This document shows positions 20,675 through 32,903 of a stretch of 64,000 bases of DNA, in pieces (position 1 is the stretch's first letter; every line of letters starts with the position of its first letter). The stretch lies in contig CBFFRP010000076.1 in the NCBI GenBank assembly GCA_965644295.1, positions 99,324 through 163,323 of the forward strand, in the 5' to 3' direction. Made by a program: the position numbers and the translations under genes. Source of the DNA: Paraphysomonas bandaiensis (lineage: Eukaryota > Chrysophyceae). Under the pieces are notes generated by a model that did not search any database, was not told the origin of the DNA, and worked only from the letters and a program-made list of their open reading frames with translations.

Positions 20675-20790
20675 CAGGGCCTGGTAACCATTAATGGTAA
20701 TGCCATTATAATTGCCGGGACAATTTTAATTAATGGCATTACAATTGCCGGTAACAGGACTACCATTAATGGTATCCCATTAATGACCTG
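20675..20790 (+). repeat. AATGGCATTA-type MITE, 116 bp
   Basis: Begins CAGGGCCTGGTAACCATTAA and ends CCCATTAATGACCTG, then TACTGCTATATA. The copy at 48696-48822 has the same termini and the same following TACTGCTATATA, so the true end may lie a few bases further right. Duplicated at 23689-23804. Confidence 0.7.
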
Positions 20791-21087
20791 TACTGCTATA
20801 TAGAACTAAGTGTTATTACGATAATATAGAATATAGTATCTCCTCTATACTCCGAAGAAACTCTAAACAATATTAGACAACAATGTTCATGCAACTCTAC
20901 AGGCACTCTGTGGCAACCTTGTTTACTATCTTCTTAAGGCATTCTAGAGTTAGAGAATAGTGTCCTGAGCAATATCCATAGCAACGTACCCATATACCCA
21001 AAAACTCTAAAATAATCATTGAAAATATGCATATATTTTACCTAAAAACATTCATAAAAACACTATTTTCCCCCAACGTTGAAGGAA

Positions 21088-21390
21088 GATGAATAGAAGT
21101 AAGTGCTACCAAGTGTGAATAGAAGTAAGTGTTACTAAGTGTCGAATGTTAGTTAATGTAAGAGTTGATAGTGTTACTAAGTGTGAATAGAAGTAAGTGT
21201 TACTAAGTGTCGAATGTTAGTTAATGTAAGAGTTGATAGTGTTACTAAGTGTGAATAGAAGTAAGTGTTACTAAGTGTGAATAGAAGTAAGTGTTACTAA
21301 GGAAGAAATAGAACGGACTAAGAAATTACTATATATATAATTGATAGTATTACTAAGTGTGAATAGAAATAAGTGTTACTAAGTCGGATT
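21088..21390 (+). repeat. Minisatellite, unit about 26 bp
   Basis: Repeats of GTGTGAATAGAAGTAAGTGT with TACTAA, interspersed with a second unit CGAATGTTAGTTAATGTAAG. Lies just 3' of the epimerase-like gene and recurs at 24102-24404 through the tandem duplication. Confidence 0.8.
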
Positions 21391-21593
21391 GCAATTATCG
21401 TGCAAGGCTGTCGGAAAGAAATATGAAGTCATGTGAACTAGGTAAAGAATTATTACATAGAATATGCTATTACTACAATGTTCCGAGTCCGTATACACTT
21501 AGTCAAATTCATATCTCAATACGTCCGGTTATGGAGACCAGTAATGTGTACATAAAATAGTTGTAGCTATTATTAATACGTTAACATAGCTCA

Positions 21594-22331
21594 TTATGCG
21601 TGCTTCTCAAACTCTGCTATGACATGTTCAGGGGCTTGTACTAACTCGACAAGAACGCCTTCAGATCCAATAGGGTGCTGATCGTTGCCTTTGGGATGAA
21701 TAAATGCAACATCGTAGCCAGCTGGCATACAAAGAATAAGCATTTATTCTGCTTACAGAGGCATGTGAAGTAAGAATACCTGCTCCCTTACGAATGCCAC
21801 CCGGTGTAAATCTCACCCCCTTCGCGGTGAGAGAGTCATAAGCGGCGGGCAAATCATCCACCCAAAGGCCGATGTGATTAAGGGCAGGCACGTGAACCTA
21901 CGAATGACACAAGTGACTTGGTGCAACGCCCTCCAATTACACCTACCTTTGGCGCTTTATTAGGGTCAATGGGCTGCATGATATCAAGTTCAACTGCAAG
22001 AGGTCCGGACCCCAACCGAAGTATGTCCTCATCGACATTCTCCTTCTACTTATGGAAGGTCAAACAACGAACACGTAACGCACCCCTTTACCTCTGACTT
22101 ATACGATCCTGTCTTTGAAACGCCCATAATATTCTCCCAGAAATTGCTCAAAGACTAAACAAATATTAAACTATGCACAATAAGGAGTCAGCTGTGTACC
22201 GTCTTATTGAGGCCTCCGATAGCCACTTGCTGAAGACCCAACACACGAAACCCTCGAGCAGTTGAGAACTTCAAATGATGAGCATTTGATAGAGAGCGTC
22301 TGGAGATTAGTGACGAGGTCCTTGATAACAT
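21594..22331 (-). CDS. Mitochondrial methylmalonyl-CoA epimerase-like VOC enzyme, copy 1
   Basis: Five exons, 22200-22331, 22092-22154, 21947-22045, 21780-21897, 21594-21721, all GT-AG with introns of 45-58 nt, giving 179 residues; human MCEE has 176. The start [20 protein letters not shown] is a typical mitochondrial presequence. The two half-domains of the vicinal-oxygen-chelate fold are visible: [11 protein letters not shown] with [12 protein letters not shown], then [18 protein letters not shown] with HPKG and [10 protein letters not shown]. The second half keeps the family His and Glu metal ligands. In the first strand the usual His (as in HVAIAV) reads Gln, so metal binding may differ. 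The expected role is interconverting methylmalonyl-CoA epimers in propionyl-CoA breakdown. A different glyoxalase-family reaction is possible. A CATA array starts about 90 bp upstream. Confidence 0.82.
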
Positions 22332-22419
22332 GATACAAACAGTCACTAAAGATGCAATTGGAAAGAGTTTAAGTTTAATCTAGATGATCGATCACCATGG
22401 TACCTACATACCTATACAC

Positions 22420-22660
22420 ACATACATACATACATACATACATACATACATACATACATACATACATACATACATACATACATACATACATACATACATA
22501 CATACATACATACATACATACATACATACATACATACATACATACATACATAAATACATACATACATACATACATACATACATACATACATACATACATA
22601 CATACATACATACATACATACATACATACATACATACATACATACATACATACATACATA
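22420..22660 (+). repeat. (CATA)n array, about 240 bp, upstream of epimerase-like copy 1
   Basis: Nearly perfect CATA repeats with one interruption near 22551 (CATAAATACATA). Its right edge is the junction of the tandem duplication. Confidence 0.97.
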
Positions 22661-25600
22661 ATAATGTGAACTCATACTCAGCATCAATCACTCAAAGCAA
22701 ACGCAGGGAGCAAAGAATGTTGATATACCTGACATCTGCTGACTTCAGGTTTTTTGAGTTCTTAAGAGGTGAACATCCCGGATGCTTAACTTCAGCAGGC
22801 AGCCCAATACCCCGGTTACCCTTCTGGTGGGCCCTGTCCCGGATGCCCTTGAGGTGGGCCCATTCCCGGATGCCTGTTAATTCGTCAGGGCCCAAAGACG
22901 TCTACACATGTGACACTTATTAGTGTCCCTTGTACCACACAAGCATTTGGCTATGAGTGGGCAGAACAATATATCTGCTGACTATATAATATGCGGCTCA
23001 CGTAAGTTTCCCGGAGAAATATCTCCGGTACTTATCCCCCAGAACACCACGAAAAGGTGCGAGTCCGACTTTGTTGAGGGTAATTGCAATTAATTGTTAC
23101 GTAGCCCTGTTTTCTATTTCAAGGACTCCGTCAATAGTGAGCTTCTCCCTCACATACAAGAACGGAAGTGGTCGCACCTTGATGCCTACTATGTAACGCA
23201 CAAGCAGCTTCCGCAGCGTTACATTTGCATCAGTTAGTTACAGGCAGAAGTCGATCTAGCTTGACTAGTTTTCATCTATCTACTTACCTGGTGATGATTC
23301 TTGACGCCTACTGCTGATAATTAGATTTTCATATATATATTAAATATTAAATAGCAGTAGAGTTACAATCAGGGCCTGGTAAAAACCGTTAATGGTAATG
23401 GCTTAAAGGCCATTAATGGTAATGCCATTATAATTGCCGGGACATTTTTCATTAATGCCATTATAATTGCCGGGATCAGCACCATCGTTAATGAACCATT
23501 AATGGCATCCCAGTATTCCAGTAATGATATGCAATGTAGGATTTGGACAACCAGATTCAGAGTGTTTCAGCTATCTAATAATCACCTTAGATCGACAATT
23601 TCCTTTCCATGTCAAGCACATCATCCAAATATCACGAAAATTGCTTGTAAAATAAAATATAAATTGTATGTCTATATATAATTGATAGCAGGGCCTGGTA
23701 ACCATTAATGGTAATGCCATTATAATTGCCGGGACAATTTTAATTAATGGCATTACAATTGCCGGTAACAGGACTACCATTAATGGTATCCCATTAATGA
23801 CCTGTACTGCTATATAGAACTAAGTGTTATTACGATAATATAGAATATAGTATCTCCTCTATACTCCGAAGAAACTCTAAACAATATTAGACAACAATGT
23901 TCATGCAACTCTACAGGCACTCTGTGGCAACCTTGTTTACTATCTTCTTAAGGCATTCTAGAGTTAGAGAATAGTGTCCTGAGCAATATCCATAGCAACG
24001 TACCCATATACCCAAAAACTCTAAAATAATCATTGAAAATATGCATATATTTTACCTAAAAACATTCATAAAAACACTATTTTCCCCCAACGTTGAAGGA
24101 AGATGAATAGAAGTAAGTGCTACCAAGTGTGAATAGAAGTAAGTGTTACTAAGTGTCGAATGTTAGTTAATGTAAGAGTTGATAGTGTTACTAAGTGTGA
24201 ATAGAAGTAAGTGTTACTAAGTGTCGAATGTTAGTTAATGTAAGAGTTGATAGTGTTACTAAGTGTGAATAGAAGTAAGTGTTACTAAGTGTGAATAGAA
24301 GTAAGTGTTACTAAGGAAGAAATAGAACGGACTAAGAAATTACTATATATATAATTGATAGTATTACTAAGTGTGAATAGAAATAAGTGTTACTAAGTCG
24401 GATTGCAATTATCGTGCAAGGCTGTCGGAAAGAAATATGAAGTCATGTGAACTAGGTAAAGAATTATTACATAGAATATGCTATTACTACAATGTTCCGA
24501 GTCCGTATACACTTAGTCAAATTCATATCTCAATACGTCCGGTTATGGAGACCAGTAATGTGTACATAAAATAGTTGTAGCTATTATTAATACGTTAACA
24601 TAGCTCATTATGCGTGCTTCTCAAACTCTGCTATGACATGTTCAGGGGCTTGTACTAACTCGACAAGAACGCCTTCAGATCCAATAGGGTGCTGATCGTT
24701 GCCTTTGGGATGAATAAATGCAACATCGTAGCCAGCTGGCATACAAAGAATAAGCATTTATTCTGCTTACAGAGGCATGTGAAGTAAGAATACCTGCTCC
24801 CTTACGAATGCCACCCGGTGTAAATCTCACCCCCTTCGCGGTGAGAGAGTCATAAGCGGCGGGCAAATCATCCACCCAAAGGCCGATGTGATTAAGGGCA
24901 GGCACGTGAACCTACGAATGACACAAGTGACTTGGTGCAACGCCCTCCAATTACACCTACCTTTGGCGCTTTATTAGGGTCAATGGGCTGCATGATATCA
25001 AGTTCAACTGCAAGAGGTCCGGACCCCAACCGAAGTATGTCCTCATCGACATTCTCCTTCTACTTATGGAAGGTCAAACAACGAACACGTAACGCACCCC
25101 TTTACCTCTGACTTATACGATCCTGTCTTTGAAACGCCCATAATATTCTCCCAGAAATTGCTCAAAGACTAAACAAATATTAAACTATGCACAATAAGGA
25201 GTCAGCTGTGTACCGTCTTATTGAGGCCTCCGATAGCCACTTGCTGAAGACCCAACACACGAAACCCTCGAGCAGTTGAGAACTTCAAATGATGAGCATT
25301 TGATAGAGAGCGTCTGGAGATTAGTGACGAGGTCCTTGATAACATGATACAAACAGTCACTAAAGATGCAATTGGAAAGAGTTTAAGTTTAATCTAGATG
25401 ATCGATCACCATGGTACCTACATACCTATACACACATACATACATACATACATACATACATACATACATACATACATACATACATACATACATACATACA
25501 TACATACATACATACATACATACATACATACATACATACATACATACATACATACATACATACATACATACATACATACATACATACATACATACATACA

Positions 25601-25674
25601 TACATACATACATACATACATACATACATACATACATACATACATACATACATACATACATACATACATACATA
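22661..25674. repeat. Tandem duplication, copy 2
   Basis: Second 3,014-bp copy, starting ATAATGTGAACTCATACTC directly after the CATA array of copy 1. It is identical by eye up to the array, which is several times longer in this copy. Confidence 0.93.
24608..25345 (-). CDS. Mitochondrial methylmalonyl-CoA epimerase-like VOC enzyme, copy 2
   Basis: Exons 25214-25345, 25106-25168, 24961-25059, 24794-24911, 24608-24735, the exact 3,014-bp shift of copy 1, with the same 179-residue product. The copies show no substitution even in introns, so the duplication is very recent, gene-converted, or an assembly effect. The upstream CATA array is about 1.35 kb here against 0.24 kb in copy 1, so the two promoters differ in context. 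Confidence 0.82.
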
Positions 25675-26458
25675 CATACATACATACATACATACATACA
25701 TACATACATACATACATACATACATACATACATACATACATACATACATACATACATACATACATACATACATACATACATACATACATACATACATACA
25801 TACATACATACATACATACATACATACATACATACATACATACATACATACATACATACATACATACATACATACATACATACATACATACATACATACA
25901 TACATACATACATACATACATACATACATACATACATACATACATACATACATACATACATACATACATACATACATACATACATACATACATACATACA
26001 TACATACATACATACATACATACATACATACATACACATACATACATACATACATACATACATACATACATACATACATACATACATACATACATACATA
26101 CATACATACATACATACATACATACATACATACATACATACATACATACATACATACATACATACATACATACATACATACATACATACATACATACATA
26201 CATACATACATACATACATACATACATACATACATACATACATACATACATACATACATACATACATACATACATACATACATACATACATACATACATA
26301 CATACATACATACATACATACATACATACATACATACATACATACATACATACATACATACATACATGCATACATACATACATACATACATACATACATA
26401 CCTACATACCTACATACATACATACATACCTACATACCTACATACCTACATACATACA

Positions 26459-26492
<34 letters not shown>

Positions 26493-26750
26493 CATACATA
26501 CATACATACATACATACATACATACATACATACATACATACATACATACATACATACATACATACATACATACATACATACATACATACATACATACATA
26601 CATACATACATACATACATACATACATACATACATACATACATACATACATACATACATACATACATACATACATACATACATACATACATACATACATA
26701 CATACATACATACATACATACATACATACATACATACATACATACATACA

Positions 26751-26784
<34 letters not shown>
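25434..26784 (+). repeat. (CATA)n array, about 1.35 kb
   Basis: The longest array in the window. It is mostly perfect, with variants at about 26035 (CACACATA), 26367 (CATG), a patch of CCTA units at 26400-26455, and TATATA at about 26487. It lies between the divergent epimerase-like copy 2 and the histidine kinase. Confidence 0.97.
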
Positions 26785-27101
26785 CATGTACCTCTACACT
26801 TCGTACGTACTTTATATGTCGTAGGAATTTCTAGTACGTAGTCGTCCACACTGATGAGGGGGCATCTACGTAGTATTCAGTTTCAGGAGAGTTGTTCGGA
26901 TATGTGCGTATGTGAATTAGCTTCGCATCTGTATGTGTATGTGGGCGGCCATATATGTACATACGGGAATGATCCTCTCAGCTCATGTATGGGCAGGCAG
27001 TGCATGCTCTGTACGTATATATCACACAGACATCAAGCTATCAAATCTATCACTCTTAACTCAACAGTTGTTCCACTCTGCCCCTGTATGACCCATAGCA
27101 C
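26785..27101. other. Upstream region of the histidine kinase
   Basis: Follows the CATA array. No exon with splice support is seen; it presumably contains the kinase promoter and 5' UTR. Confidence 0.4.
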
Positions 27102-29649
27102 ATGTTTCACTCCCTGTCAGTGGGTCGGATGAGCAGCTCTGTTAGTCCGGAGGGTAAACTACGGCGCATAAACAGTGAAGTCGTAAGAAACAACGAAAGA
27201 AAGTTACTGTTATTCCGGTGTTTAGTTCTCTTCTGTTTGTTCTCAGCAGCGTCTCTGTGCGGCTCTCTCTCTTATGTCCTCATTAGTCGATATCAGCACA
27301 ATAGTTTTCACAGTCAGTTCGAGTCAGTGACTGATACTCTGCACAGATCTGTTGACGACTTCGTATGTAAACACAAGTATTCAAGCGATGAAATCGCTAT
27401 ATTTGCGTCCCTCTATTGCAACATATCGAATGAGTGGCCAAACTGTGCTATTCCAAATTTTCATGTGTTTGAGGATGATATGTCAAGTGTTACTGGTGCG
27501 TCACACTCATCTGTTCTTCCAGTCGTTTACCCTGAGCATCAAGAAGACTTTGAAGATTACGCCATAGATTTCATTGCTAACGATCCATTTCTTTCACGAT
27601 TCCCACAGCTATACGACGCGTATAATATAAGTGGGGTGTTCAATATAACCGATGGTGAACCAGTACATGACACTGGAAAAGTGTCAACTAGCTCCCGGCG
27701 TTTTGTAACCCCCTTATTGAATACGGGGTCAAGTATAGCTTTAAATGGTGTTCTTTTGGCTAACGTGCGTGCTATTTCTTTTGTAGCTACAGCGATGGAC
27801 GCAATCATGGACTGCCACGAAGCTGGATATGAAAACTGCTCGAGCATGTCGGACTTCAATGACGATATCAGTGAATCACCCGATTCAACTGTTTTGCGTC
27901 CCATTGTGTCCGTTTCTAGCAGGAATATGATTGTAGGGTTTTCCACTGTAACATTTAACTGGGAAAGAGAACTTGAAAATATCTCTCCCGGCGTTTCTTC
28001 TGTCGAAGTGGTTCTATCAAGCAGCAAGGGTCGGACTCACACCTTTAGCGTAGATTCAGGGAAGGCTAAGTATAGAGGAGAGGGAGATCTGCACGACAGG
28101 CAATATTCTTATCTGCGAGCACGCTAAGCACAAATGCAGAGTCCGTGGAATATGTCATTCACACATATCCCACTCATAGATTTGCGAGTGACCACCTTTC
28201 CAATACACCGATCTATACCTCTGCGGGGAGTGTCGCTCTTATCGTATTTACCTCTATTATATTTTTTTCATATGACTACCTTGTAAAGGCCGAAGACCGT
28301 GCGAAGGCTCACCTATTAAAGATAAAACGTGATTTTGTGAGATTCATATCGCACGAAATTCGTACCCCCCTAAACACTGTTTCGGTGGGTCTCAGTATAA
28401 TGGAGGACACTATTCTGAAGAACCGAGAAATTCCATATGTTGACTATGTGGAGCTTAATCGAGATATGCAGTCTGGTGTAGAGGTTGCGGTCAGTGTGCT
28501 GAACGATCTGCTCAACTTTGACAAATTAGAGGCAGGAGAATTTCACATGTCGAGCTCTCCAATTCATATTTGGAACTTGGTCGAAGGTGTATCTCGTAGC
28601 TTTCGGAACACAGCATTACAAAAGGGTGTCACAATGTCATTTAAATTTGTCAATTCAACCCCCTTCCACAAGAAACTGGTCGTATTTGGAGACAGCATGA
28701 AGCTCTCTCAGGTCATTCGCAATCTAATTTCCAATGCTCTTAAGTTCACTGAGATGGGAGGTGTCATCGATGTTGCAGTTACGTGGAGTGGTCTACCGGA
28801 AGATAGTAAAGCAATGTTGGAGATGTCTAATAGCGATCATGATATCCTGGATGTACCGGCTGGAAAAATAACCGTCACAGTTAGGGACACCGGGTACGGC
28901 TTGTCACCAGAAAACCTACGCCTGCTCTTCAGGGACGGGATGCAATTCAAACCCAATGAGCTGCAGGCTGGACAAGGTAGCGGCCTTGGGCTTTTCCTCT
29001 CTTTCAAAATCGTGCAGATGCATGGCGGGTAAGTCATAAGGGTCATAGTTTTTTTTTCTTCCTGTATGGTATCAAGGCTAATGGAGGTTTGTATAAACTT
29101 AGGCGAATGTGGGCCACTTCAGAAGGAGAAATGAAAGGGTCTTGTTTTTTCGTTGAGCTTCCAACGTATACTACAAGGCGTAGTTTATCCGAGTCGTTCA
29201 ATAAACATCGTACCCCATGTGGTATCAGAAATGGGGATATGAAGTTCAACACGGCTTCTCTGGAGGGTCATTGCACGAAATTTGTTTTAGTTGTGGATGA
29301 TACGAATTCTAATCGCAAGATGGTTTGTCGAATCCTCCGCAATAAAGGTTATGAATGTGTGGAAGCCAAGGATGGTAAGGAGGCAATGGGCATAATTACT
29401 GATGGTGATCACACCTTCGATTGCATTCTGATGGACTTCGAAATGCCAGTTATGAACGGGCCGGATGCAACTAGAGAGCTTCGGGAACTCGGGTACACTT
29501 TGCCCATAATAGGACTTACCGGCAACGTTATGATAGATGACGTTCACTACTTCTTAAATTGTGGTGCTGACCAAGTGTTGGCAAAGCCGTTTCAGATTGA
29601 ACAGTTTATTAATATAATGGACCAATTGGAACCGCACACGCATGTATAG
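27102..29649 (+). CDS. Hybrid sensor histidine kinase with receiver domain
   Basis: Three exons, 27102-28069, 28129-29028 and 29103-29649 (introns 59 and 74 nt), 804 residues. An ATG at 27129 is an alternative start. Order: short basic N-tail; membrane segment about 36-62; an extracellular sensor of about 290 residues with N-glycosylation sequons (NISGVFNIT, NCSS) and no recognised domain name; a second membrane segment about 353-373; HisKA with FISHEIRTPLN, phospho-acceptor His398; ATPase boxes NLISNALKF, DTGYGLS and GSGLGLFLSFKIV; then a receiver with VVDDTN, LMDFEMPVMNG (Asp734) and LAKPF. The sequence predicts autophosphorylation on His398 and transfer to Asp734 upon an extracellular cue. 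The next partner would be an HPt protein, none of which is in the window. The first splice uses a CTAAG acceptor, chosen because it alone keeps frame. Confidence 0.93.
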
Positions 29650-30339
29650 GACACGTGTATACGTATGTGTCAAATCTTGTAACTGTAAGTGGTTGATGTA
29701 TTTTTGTTCATGATAATATAGAGTTAGTAATTTAAAATTTTTATGATTTACTGGATCCCACGTGATATAGGTATTACATATTTATCCCCATTTTGTCTGA
29801 CCTGAATTGGGTTCAACAGATTAGCATCATTGAGTAAATATAGGCAATTAACTTCAACACAAATTAAATATAGGTTCGAATAGAAACTTAATTCTATCTT
29901 AATTATAATATTGACTGTGCTTTGAAAGTGATTTCATTAGATTACACATCACACACTTTTAAGAAAATCTCAAAGTGATGAGTCAACTTTCAAAATCAGA
30001 CTATCAAACGCTCCAAATTGAATTCCACCCCTTTCTAGTGTAGAAGATCATAGTGAGGATGTCAGCGCAAGCGCGTGATCGATCTGGAGAGATCAAGTGT
30101 CACATCTGATGCTGACGGAGCAATGATGTCTCCTTCCTGTCTCCCAGTCCTTTCAGGGTTTGGGTCATGTCGTGTATATTATATCATCCACAGATCATTC
30201 GAGTCAATTGCACTCTAGCAGGGGTCAAGCGTGATGTACGTAAAAGTGATGATGAAGCCAATGACAACAACTCATTATCTCATTAATGTAGGAATTAAGG
30301 CAGTTGCTATTTCCTCAGCATCCTTCTGTGGTAGGAGTA
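29650..30339. other. Intergenic, no gene seen
   Basis: AT-rich 3' region of the kinase gene. No motif stands out. Confidence 0.45.
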
Positions 30340-30640
30340 ATATACCATATTACTATTCACCACTATACCATATATATCACTATATATATATACCACTATA
30401 CCATCTCACTATACACCACAGTACCATCCCACTATATACCACTATACCATCTCACTATATACCACTATACCATCTCACTATATACCACTATACCATCCCA
30501 CTATTATATACCCATATACCATCTCAATATATGTCACTACACACTATCTCACTATATACATACATCACTTACCATCTAACTATGCTAATATACCCTCTCA
30601 TTATACATACCATACCATCTAACTATATATTTGTTGTACT
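30340..30640 (+). repeat. Minisatellite around CACTATATACCACTATACCA
   Basis: Imperfect tandem units of about 22 bp (ACCACTATACCATCTCACTATAT with variants), degenerating rightwards. The Tyr/Thr/Pro-rich frames across it are products of the repeat. Confidence 0.8.
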
Positions 30641-31515
30641 ACCATGTTGTGCTATGTATAATATTACAAAGCTCTATATTATTGACTAAAATTAAAAATA
30701 CTTACAGGCGATAATCAACTGAACTTCTGGCACATTTACTAGAGTAATAATAGCTTCAAACTGCTCCCAGTGTCTACCCACTATTATATAATAGTGAGTT
30801 CCTCAATATAACTCCACCTCAGAAAACTGTCTACTGGAGGGGATATGAGGCTTCTCCTCTTGTCGGCTATACTCAATATTAGATACATAATTACACAAAC
30901 AAACATATACAAAAATTATACCTGATGCAAGCGAGAAGTACTTGGGGTGCACTGACTTATCCTTCCTGGTGGCGCACTTCTCTTCTTTCTTTTTTGTTAA
31001 CAAGATGATGATAGGTTCCATCATCATCGACGCATCCTACTGACAGTAACAATTTTTTTTGTCACCAGGAGAATACCTGATAGGGGTTGTTATCACCAGA
31101 CGATGACTCCACTTGGAGTCCTGATTGTACAGAAAAGTAAACACAAGGCATAATTTCTCTAATAATATAAGGAAAACAACACAATAGTAGTCATACACCG
31201 GGACTATAATTACGTGTCTGTAATAATTACTCTCTCAAAACAAACAAAATCAAAACTTTTGAGTACCTGCTTATAGATGTAATAATTTATTTGGAGAATA
31301 CTCATAATTTATTTCTTGTAAATTGATGATTTCCGTTACTAGTTGTTTGTTGTGTTCTACTTATTTATAGGTATTTGAATCATTACCGTTGCTTGTTTGA
31401 AGAATATTAGGTTAGGAATATACTACGTGTGTTACCTACTGATTAACATATATATTGCTGAAAAATAAAATCAGTGATATATATATGCATAAAATATCTA
31501 TGCAAGCTTTCTCCG
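30641..31515. other. Intergenic; one doubtful minus-strand exon pair
   Basis: On the minus strand, a lysine-rich stretch (KKKEEKCATRKDKSVHPKYF, about 30935-31000) could be spliced to RQEEKPHIPSSRQFSEVEL (about 30805-30870). No start, no family match and no further exon could be found, so it is not called a gene. Confidence 0.3.
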
Positions 31516-31928
31516 TCCTGGCACATTTGGTGCCCACAGTGGGTGGCAATTCACTGTGGTGTCACACTTGTACTGTTGTGTAGACATTGATATGCCTCTC
31601 CATTGTTGTACTTGTATGTAAAAGCTGTGTTTGGTCCTGGCACATTCGGTACCCATAGTGGGAGGCGATTCACTCCCGGATACTTGACTTCAGCATGCAG
31701 CCCAATACCCCGGATGCCCTTGAGGTGGGACCGTTCCCGATGCCTGTTTATTAGTCAACAGCCCAAAGACGTGTACATAAATTCGTGTCCCTTGTACCAC
31801 ACAAGCATTGGCTATCTGCTGACTTTATAATATGCGGCTCACGTTTTAGTCTCCCGGAGAAATATCTCCGGTACTTTTATCCCCCAGAACACCACACGAA
31901 AAGGTGCGAGCTCGACTTTGTTGAGGGA
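31516..31928 (+). repeat. Repeat remnant: duplicated 40-bp motif plus a foldback-arm copy
   Basis: TCCTGGCACATTTGGTGCCC at about 31516 recurs with few changes at about 31635. From about 31675 the sequence is the dispersed foldback-arm repeat (CCCGGATGC family), with deletions, ending GACTTTGTTGAGGG. Confidence 0.65.
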
Positions 31929-32286
31929 AATTAAATTTATAAATATCAATTTTTATCCTGAAACTACTTCGCGGACCTCAAATACACTGCTTATTTTCAG
32001 TATTACAATTGTCTCTTTCTCAACTTATAAACCTTGAACATAATTATGTAATTAATTCAAAAAATGGCAATGGTCTTCTCTATTCGAAACTGACATTCGT
32101 AAAGAATGGTAAAGTAAACAACTGAACATGAATATCTATATCATAATTTTATTTCATCAACTGAATTTATGTCATCTCAGATATAGCGATATCCTATACA
32201 GTCAAATTATTTCAGTTTATCTAACATAATTCCTATCATATATATATCAATAATTCATATTCTACAGTTGTCAATATTGTATTCTT
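31929..32286. other. AT-rich, no gene seen
   Basis: No structure noted apart from a resemblance of 32030-32270 to the AT-rich spacer of the foldback family. Confidence 0.4.
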
Positions 32287-32545
32287 TATTAGTATATATA
32301 TGGCACTTGAAGACAATGTACGAGAATATAGAATATAGTGAAGTATGGTGATGTACAAATTGAGAAACTGAAATAATTTGCTCTTTCAAGATAATATATT
32401 TAGTAGAGCGAGAGATTCACACATGTAGAATGTAGATTATGCATTATGCGTGGAGCAAAAATGAGTTGTGTTGTTTGTCACAATTCGTGTAAAATGTAAA
32501 CGATAGTAATTAATCTATCTAGTCTAGCGACAAAATCTCTCTGAC
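32287..32545 (+). repeat. Degenerate solo Copia LTR
   Basis: Starts TATTAG and then follows the Copia LTR at 39969 (CACTTGAAGACAATGTACGAG, then ATCTATCTAGTCTAGCGAC) with many substitutions and a deletion near the start. No internal element sequence is attached, so it is an old solo LTR. Confidence 0.8.
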
Positions 32546-32903
32546 ATTCTTTAACTAATGATTATAATTCAAAGTACATAAAATACAGCTTCTATCTTTA
32601 TATCCTACGCAACAGCAGCAAGCCTTTCTATGTAAAATTAGTGCACCACAATATAACTTCTTACTTCTCATTCGCCATTATACCTATTGCACTAATGTTC
32701 AAATTTCTAGAGCATCATATAGAAACTTGAAGACGACTCAGTTGAGCCAAAACTATAGTCAAGAAGAGCATCAATCGATCCTTTAGCCCACCATTAAAAA
32801 GCCACAAATATTATAATGCTTCTTCTTATCATTAAGCCTCACATGATTTACAAAATTGCAACACTAATGTTACAACAATGCCATATCCCATCTTCTCTGT
32901 GTA
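32546..32903. other. AT-rich 3' region, no gene seen
   Basis: Presumed 3' flank of the minus-strand acidic protein gene. Confidence 0.4.

Larger units (their letters stand above)
19647..22660. repeat. Tandem duplication, copy 1 (3,014 bp)
   Basis: Every feature here recurs 3,014 bp to the right with no difference I could find. The unit comprises a foldback-arm repeat, the right end of the hAT-like element, two AATGGCATTA MITEs, a minisatellite, the epimerase-like gene and a CATA array. Left of 19647 is unique sequence (ACAGGTACCG); left of the second copy is the CATA array of the first. Confidence 0.93.

Noticed and set aside
20557-20766. 69-codon frame MVVLLPAIVMPLIKIVPAIIM (and the copy at 23571)
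   Set aside because: The hydrophobic repeat is a translation of the AATGGCATTA MITE; a similar frame appears at 48566-48787 for the same reason.
29860-29890. tRNA-like GGTTCGAAT sequence
   Set aside because: No A box and no cloverleaf pairing around it; I found no convincing tRNA gene in the window.
30231-30689. 152-codon Tyr/Thr/Pro-rich frame
   Set aside because: Produced by the ACCACTATACCATCTCACT minisatellite.
30803-31027. Possible two-exon minus-strand gene
   Set aside because: One plausible intron, but no start codon, family motif or third exon; left as intergenic.
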